A DNA stretch of 64,000 nucleotides from Achatina immaculata (Eukaryota > Mollusca > Gastropoda > Stylommatophora > Achatinidae): assembly GCA_009760885.1 (NCBI GenBank), contig CM019716.1, positions 2,609,501-2,673,500 on the forward strand, given 5' to 3'. Under the pieces are notes generated by a model. That model was given only the letters and a program-made list of their open reading frames with translations, did not search any database and was not told the origin of the DNA. Position numbers and translations under genes: made by a program. Positions 57,900 through 64,000 of the stretch are shown here, one piece after another (within the stretch, counting starts at the first letter, position 1; every line of letters starts with the position of its first letter).

Positions 57900-60325
57900 G
57901 GTTACAGCTATAAACATTGAAGCCATCTTGTCAACAATCAGCTACAAACATTGAAGCCATCTTGTCAACAATCAGCTACAAACACTGAAATCAACTTGTC
58001 AACAACAAGTTACAAATATTGAAACCACCTTGTCAACAATCAGCTATCGACACTGATGCCAACTTCTCAATAGAAACAACTATAAACACTGATGCCAACT
58101 TCTAAAACTTCTCAACCTATATAGCTATAAACACTGATGCCAACTTCTAAAAGTTCTCAACATACACAGCTATAAACACTGATGCCAACCTCTAAATTTC
58201 GCAACATACACATCTATAAACACTGATGCCAACTTCTCCAACTTCTCAACATACACATCTATAAACACTTTTGCCAACTTCTCCAACTTCTCAACATACA
58301 CAGCTATAAACACTGATGCCAACTTCTCCAACTTCTCAACATAAACAGCTATAAACACTGATGTCAACTTCTAAAACTTCTCAACATACACAGCTATAAA
58401 CACTGATGCCAACTTTTCCAACTTCTCAACATACACAACTATAAACACTGATGCCAACTTCTCCAACTTCTCAACATAAACAGCTATAAACACTGATGTC
58501 AACTTCTAAAACTTCTCAACATACACAGCTATAAACACTGATGCCAACTTTTCCAACTTCTCAACATACACAACTATAAACACTGATGCCAACTTCTCCA
58601 ACTTCTCAACATACACAGCTATAAACACTGATGCCAACTTCTCCAACTTCTCAACACACACAGCTATAAACACTGATGCCAACTTCTAAACTTCTCAACA
58701 TACACAGCTATAAACACTGATGCCAACTTCTAAAACTTCTCAACATACACAGCTATAAACATTGATGCCAACTTCTCCAACTTCTCAACATACAAAGCTA
58801 TAAACATTGAAACCACCTTGTCAACAATCAGCTATCGACACTGATGCCAACTTCTCAATAGAAACAATTATAAACACTGATGCCAACTTCTAAAACTTCT
58901 CAACATATACAGCTATAAACACTGATGCCAACTTCTAAAAGTTCTCAACATACACAGCTATAAACACTGATGCCAACCTCTAAACTTCGCAACATACACA
59001 TCTATAAACACTGATGCCAACTTCTCCAACTTCTCAACATACACATCTATAAACACTGGTGCCAACTTCTCCAGCTTCTCAACATACACAGCTATAAACA
59101 CTGATGCCAACTTCTCCAACTTCTCAACATACACATCTATAAACACTGATGCCAACTTCTCCAACGTCTCAACATACACATCTATAAACACTGGTGTCAA
59201 CTTCTAAAACTTCTCAACATACACAGCTATAAACATTGATGTCAGCTTCTAAAACTTCTCAACATATACAGCTATAAACACTGATGCCAACTTCTCCAAC
59301 TTCTCAACATACACAGCTATAAACACTGGTGCCAACTTCTCCAACTTCTCAACATACACAGCTATAAACACTGATGCCAACTTTTCCAACTTCTCAACAT
59401 ACACAGCTATAAACACTGATGCCAACTTCTCCAACTTCTCAACATACACAGCTATAAACACTGATGCCAACTTCTAAAACTTCTCAACATATACAGCTAT
59501 AAACATTGATGTCAACTTCTAAAACTTCTCAGCATACACAGCTATAAACATTGATGCCAACTTCTCCAACTTCTCAACATACAAAGTTATAAACATTGAA
59601 GCCACTTTGTCAACAATCAGCTATAGACACTGATGCCAACTTCTCAACAAACACAGCTATAAACATTGATACCAACTTCCCCTAATTCTCAACATACACA
59701 GCTATAAACACTGATACCAACTTCTCCTACTTCTCAACATACACAGCTATAAACACCGAAACCACCTAATCAACAATAAGCTATAAACACTGATGTCAAC
59801 TTCTCAACATATACAATTATAAACACTGATACTAACTTCTCCAATTTTTCAACATACACAGCTATAAACACTGATACCAACTTCTCCAACTTCTCAACAT
59901 ACACAGCTATAAACACCGAAACCACCTTATCAACAATCGTCTATAAACACTGATGTCAACTTCTCAACAAACACAACTGTAAAGATTGATACCAACTTCT
60001 CAACAAACACAGCTATAAACACTGATACCAACTTCTCAACAATCAGCTATAAACACTGGTGTCAACTTCTCAAAAACACAGATATAAACACTGATACCAA
60101 CTTCTCAACAAACACAGCTATAAACACTGATACCAACTTCTCAACAATCAGCTATAAACACTGGTGTCAACTTCTCAACATACATAGATATAAACACTGA
60201 TACCAACTTCTCAACAAACACAGCTGTAAACACTGATACCAACTTCTCATCAAAGACAGCTATAAACACTGATACCAACTTCTCAACAAACACAGCTGTA
60301 AACACTGATACCAACTTTTCAACAA
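57900..60325. repeat. 2.4-kb minisatellite, 45-bp and 36-bp related units
   Basis: More than 50 head-to-tail units. Main unit 45 bp: CTATAAACACTGATGCCAAC then TTCTCCAACTTCTCAACATA and CACAG. The right end (about 59940-60325) changes to a 36-bp form lacking TTCTCCAAC, and the left end (57900-58080) has a 33-34-bp TTGAAGCCATCTTGTC form. One ~35-bp left-type block recurs at 58800-58840 and 59595-59620, so there is higher-order structure. Minus-strand frames (VFIAVYVEKLEKLAS repeats) are artefacts of periods divisible by three. Confidence 0.95.
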
Positions 60326-60793
60326 ACAAAACTTTTATAATTATCGGCGAGAACATTCAAATAACTAGACAAAATGGCCATGTGAAGGAAATTAAGATCA
60401 CAGTACATAACTATATAGAATGCGGTGTGAATTAAAGAAGCTTGATCGCTTACGTCTACCTGTATGACATGTAAGACTGATGATGATTTCCTTTCATTTA
60501 CCCTATAAATATGCCTCCATTAAAATTATCTTTAGCTGTGAGGATAAAATATGAACTGTTTGTCCATAGGATCTCCAACTTTAGCTAGCGCAGTGGAACA
60601 GCACCAATTTTGGTTCATTGTTTGGATCTCCGATCTTGTCACATTCAAGACATGCTTGTTTTGCTAATATTTTGTCAAGGTATGAGCTGAAGGCATTTCG
60701 AGATGGCATCGGTAATATTTGTTCATCTTATGGAGATAAACTTCGATCTGTATGTTAAATAAGGAAAAGAGTATCAATGTCTCTTATCTGATC
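60326..60793. other. Upstream flank of receptor 3
   Basis: No gene; presumptive promoter and 5' untranslated region of receptor 3. The frame of receptor 3 is open back to an ATG at 60752. Confidence 0.45.
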
Positions 60794-61798
60794 ATGGAAG
60801 GATCAAGAAGAGAAGATGTTTTCACAGATGTTAGCGACAACTGTCGACGAATGTTTGAAGTTGTCAATCACGTGACTTTAACAGGTATGATTTGCCTTTT
60901 TGGAGTAGCGGCTAATGCTATTAACATTGTTGTGTTTTGTCGACAAGGTCTTAACAACACTATTAATATTAGTTTATTGGGGATAGGGATTTCTGATCTT
61001 GGCAGCCTCGTCACGCTTGGATGGTTGGTTATTTGCCTGAATCCTTTCGCTGAGAGCGCGGATCTGCCGTTTATTCCAGAGGAAGTTCAGTATCTAACAG
61101 CAGGATGGCCACACGTGTGTTTCACTCGCACCACTTGCTGGATCACATTGTACATCACTGCAGAAAGATGTCTATGCATCGCCCTGCCATTAAAGGTCAA
61201 ACAGATCATCACACCCACAAGAACAACAGTTTTCATCGCCTCAGTTTTTATGTTCATGATCCTATCGTTAGTTCCAGAATATTCAACCATGTACTTCGGC
61301 TCTAAATTGCATCCAAAAACCAACACAACTCGTGTAGGATTAATCTTCACAAGCAACAGAGAACGTATCGGGGGGTTTGCCTTCATCCTTCACGCAGTTC
61401 TTGGAATGACGTCATTTTTCACTGTCATCATTCTAACAGCGGTCTTGGTCTTGAAACTCAAACGCAAGGCGACCTGGAGACAGAAGTCAACCTTTGACAA
61501 CGGGCAATCTGAAGCCATCTCAGCACGTGACAAGAAAACAATGACCATGGTTGTACTCATTTCTGTTGTTCTAATTGTTTGTTTTATTCCGAGTGCTACT
61601 CTGAGCACCGTTGTATTTTTTGAACAAGAATTCAGTATAGTTGGCAAATATTCCAACATTTTCCACATTTGTTGGTCGTTTGCCTTTTTGTTTCAATCCA
61701 TCAACTCAAGCGTAAACATTTTCTTGTATTACAACATGAGTACAAAATACAGAGACACGTTCCATGAAATATTTCTCAGAGCGAAACCCTCAACGTAG
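60794..61798 (+). CDS. Rhodopsin-type GPCR, candidate chemosensory receptor 3
   Basis: Intact single-exon seven-transmembrane receptor of 334 residues from the ATG at 60794 (ATCATGGAA, a better context than the in-frame ATG at 60752, which would add 14 residues). Membrane segments near 22-49, 58-78, 108-129, 145-161, 194-222, 249-275 and 287-313. Landmarks: N41, D68 (GISDL), WPHVCF at the start of TM3, E124-R125-C126 replacing DRY, CFIP at 263-266, and NIFLY at 308-312 replacing NPxxY. Loop 2 carries a sequon (NTT, N177) and no cysteine. It is closest to receptor 1 in TM6-TM7 and to receptor 2 around TM2-TM3. An AATAAA signal lies at 61884-61889, about 85 bp past the stop, consistent with a short 3' UTR. 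Candidate gastropod chemosensory receptor; ligand unknown. Confidence 0.87.
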   Translation: MEGSRREDVFTDVSDNCRRMFEVVNHVTLTGMICLFGVAANAINIVVFCRQGLNNTINISLLGIGISDLGSLVTLGWLVICLNPFAESADLPFIPEEVQYLTAGWPHVCFTRTTCWITLYITAERCLCIALPLKVKQIITPTRTTVFIASVFMFMILSLVPEYSTMYFGSKLHPKTNTTRVGLIFTSNRERIGGFAFILHAVLGMTSFFTVIILTAVLVLKLKRKATWRQKSTFDNGQSEAISARDKKTMTMVVLISVVLIVCFIPSATLSTVVFFEQEFSIVGKYSNIFHICWSFAFLFQSINSSVNIFLYYNMSTKYRDTFHEIFLRAKPST

Positions 61799-61883
61799 AC
61801 GCTTGTCCTTCTGTTAATATCCAACAACGAAATCGGTATCGGGAGAGTTTAATATCATTCTATTCATCTCCAAACTGAACTGT

Positions 61884-61889
61884 AATAAA
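61884..61889 (+). promoter_or_regulatory. Candidate polyadenylation signal of receptor 3
   Basis: AATAAA 85 bp after the stop codon. Confidence 0.5.
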
Positions 61890-62711
61890 GAAATTCGCTT
61901 TTAAAAAAGAGTTTCATGTTCTTAAGAAAAAAATATTGTTTGAAATCTGAACCGCATACTTCATTTAAGAAAGTTTGATTGTTTATGGATGTAAACCACA
62001 TGTTTTTTTTTTCCACGAAACTATATTAGTTTTTATTTTAGAAAATGGTAGAAATATATATGGCAAGATTTCAACATATACATGTATATGCAACGTTGAC
62101 TACTTTATGGGCATCGAAGTCTGTAGTGTGTAGAGCAAATCAGCTTTACAACTTCCTATATCATGCTTTCTCAAACTATTTTCCCCGCAAAACCTTTGAA
62201 ATATTTGTTTGATTCCCGCAGAAATCCTGCATTAGAACATTCATCTTCGCTAATTTTTTGCTTTATTTGTTTCCTCTTCTCCCAGCCATCATCGCTACTC
62301 CATCCCCTTCACCCGCACCATAAATGATACCAATTTCATAAAATCTTTCCTTTAGGCTGAAAAAAGATTATTTATTCATTTAGTTTATCCATAAGAGGCC
62401 ACTACATCTGAAGAGAAGAATAATTAAACTATATTATAGGAAATGTTGATCAGGTACGACATTCTGTTTATGGCACGTGCTACAGCATGGTTTCTTCTTT
62501 TCTTCTTCTCTGTGTAGTACTAAAAGCTACTTTGTAGCCAAATCTGTCTTGAACACAAAGCCATGTAGGTAAGCCCTAGGGTTCCGTGAGAAATGCCTTA
62601 GGGGGAATTTCCTGTCACGAATTCTGGCGGAACGGGTTGAGATCATTCCCCCACTCCACTCCCCCCCCCCCCCCCCCCCACCCTCTTTTTTCAGACAGGC
62701 ATTCAAACAGA
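61890..62711. other. No recognisable gene
   Basis: AT-rich; includes a C run of about 19 (62661-62679). Confidence 0.5.
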
Positions 62712-63026
62712 TGATATATATTGTTGTAAGGAACAAATTTTTATAAAGAGGAAAGTACGAGGCTTTGGTACGGTAAAGTAAGAGAACAAATTTTGTAGGA
62801 TTAGACCTCGAAAAAATCGTAGACAGTGCTAGTTGGCTAAGTCGATAGTACGCTGTTCTCTCGTGGCTAGGCGGCTGCTCGTCCTACCAGAGTCCGTGTT
62901 CGAATCCCAGGTAATTCTCTTGTGATTTTTCTTTCTCTCACGTCTCACTAAAGTGCTTTGTCTACGATTTTTTCGAAGTCTAATCCTACAAAATTTGTTC
63001 TCTTACTTTACTGATATATATTGTTG
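62712..63026 (+). mobile_element. tRNA-like element with long inverted arms
   Basis: A 15-bp direct repeat TGATATATATTGTTG (62712-62726 and 63012-63026) bounds about 285 bp. Inside, inverted arms of 52 bp (62774-62825 and 62959-63010) differ at one position. Between the arms is a tRNA-like stretch with an A-box-like TAGTTGGCTAAGTCG and a B-box GTTCGAATCCC (about 62830-62912). The direct repeat length suggests LINE-type insertion of a SINE-like transcript rather than a DNA transposon. No match to the three SINEs above. Confidence 0.75.
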
Positions 63027-63966
63027 ATACCTTTGATATTTATTCAAGACAAGTGTGATATTTGAGGCTAGGATTGACCGAAGCGATAACTGCGTGGTCC
63101 CTAGTACTGAATCGGTGCTTTCCACCCCAGTGATCGTCACTCGAGAGTCCAACAATCTGAACGAGGAGTTAGATACTCGACAAGCATTGTTCAGTAAAAA
63201 AAAAAGTCTCAGAAGACGGAAAATGTCTGCCGGTAGGGATAGGCTAGCGGGATCACACCGCACACATGCTATTGTCAATGGGAGAAGCACACACCAATAT
63301 AGACATGATTTTCTATACTTCTCCTATTTTTAAACGACATTTTTACATTTTGAAAATACATTAGCAATACACAAATCAGTTCTATAGTTATATAATGTTT
63401 GTTGCAGCAAGCTACAGATTGTATTTAAGAGAGATTTGGTATTAATGAAAGTTCCATCTGTCAGCTGTGGCATTTATCAGAGGAAAAGAAGACATTTATA
63501 TGAGAAAAGGATGACAGTCGAGACAGGGGTGATTTTAACAAGCGACAGGTGAGATATTTATTTAATGATGCCGTGACTTATATTTCTCATGCAGGTTTGA
63601 CATTTGTTACACAGGATGTGACATTTGCTACAGGCTACACTGTCTATATACTCTTTTTTTAATAAAAAAAAGACTTCCTACAGATATAAATAAATTTGTA
63701 GGTGTCAATGACATTTGTTATAAAAAGGAATGCTTTTACTGTAGTTAGTGGAGACAAAATCTTGATATTACTTCTCTCTTAGGTTTCTGTTACTAATTCA
63801 AATGTTACAGTTCAGATCTCTACATACGTTTTCATGCAATGACGACCCGGATGTTGAAAGCAAGTAACGGTAGATGAACTTACTTTGCTGGGCGTACACG
63901 AGGTGATGGACAAATACATTCTTATAGAACAGAAGTGCGACACTTTCATGAAATGCTCACCTAGTA
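63027..63966. other. No recognisable gene
   Basis: Two opposed frames of 92-95 codons (63055-63333 plus, 63290-63003 minus) overlap each other and lack a signature. Confidence 0.4.
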
Positions 63967-64000
63967 CAGTGTTTCCCAAAGTGGGCGATAACGCCAAACT
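63967..64000 (+). mobile_element. Possible hAT-type transposon end at window edge
   Basis: CAGTGTTTCCCAAAGTGGGC resembles the CAGTG-starting terminal inverted repeats of many hAT elements. The rest is outside the window. Confidence 0.4.

Noticed and set aside
58170..60356. Minus-strand ORFs repeating VFIAVYVEKLEKLAS
   Set aside because: 45/36-bp minisatellite artefact; no unique flanking coding sequence.
62826..62915. tRNA gene between the inverted arms
   Set aside because: B-box is good but the cloverleaf does not close convincingly by eye; treated as a tRNA-derived promoter.

Overview
This is eukaryotic, repeat-dense, intron-poor DNA, most likely from a gastropod mollusc, perhaps a heterobranch. 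The pointers are three single-exon rhodopsin-type receptors resembling the candidate chemosensory receptors described from gastropods such as Aplysia, together with Penelope-like elements, several LINE families, a mariner, tRNA-derived SINEs and many minisatellites. There are no operons, and no rRNA gene or CRISPR array was found. The species assignment is inference.

Only three genes look intact, all on the + strand: receptor genes at 7768-8799, 18101-19183 and 60794-61798. They share a WPH/IPH-x-CF signature at TM3, ERC or ERF in place of DRY, C(Y/F)xP in TM6, NI(F/I)L(Y/F) in place of NPxxY, and an N-glycosylation sequon in extracellular loop 2. They look like a small, locally duplicated family separated by transposon-filled DNA.

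Layout: 1-1304, 5'-truncated LINE (family 1). 1714-6936, two tandem copies of a ~2-2.9 kb segment either side of an assembly gap (3789-3888). 7768-8799, receptor 1. 8989-10305, dead mariner. 10.8-17.4 kb, minisatellites, LINE fragments and SINEs. 18101-19183, receptor 2. 19.4-20.5 kb, two minisatellites. 20.8-26.0 kb, LINE copies, one (22343-25949) interrupted by a Penelope-like element (PLE) with a 13-bp target duplication. 26.8-34.7 kb, PLE pieces, one split by a young LTR retrotransposon (27621-34308). 35-42 kb, minisatellites. 42882-43022, a perfect 67-bp-arm palindrome made of PLE tail sequence. 44-50 kb, mostly unrecognised. 50001-50641, a LINE copy with target duplication. 50.7-52.3 kb, decayed copy of a multicopy invertebrate gene family. 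55-57 kb, LINE fragments. 57469-57714, SINE. 57.9-60.3 kb, a 2.4-kb minisatellite. 60794-61798, receptor 3. 62712-63026, an unusual element with 52-bp inverted arms around a tRNA-like promoter.

The best candidate for something new is the LTR retrotransposon. Its LTRs are nearly identical and it has gag, protease, reverse transcriptase and RNase H, but I find no integrase. The C-terminal part of its polyprotein instead carries a basic tract and a segment that reads like a DEK C-terminal (DEK_C) domain. The second candidate is the inverted-repeat, tRNA-like element at 62.7-63.0 kb.
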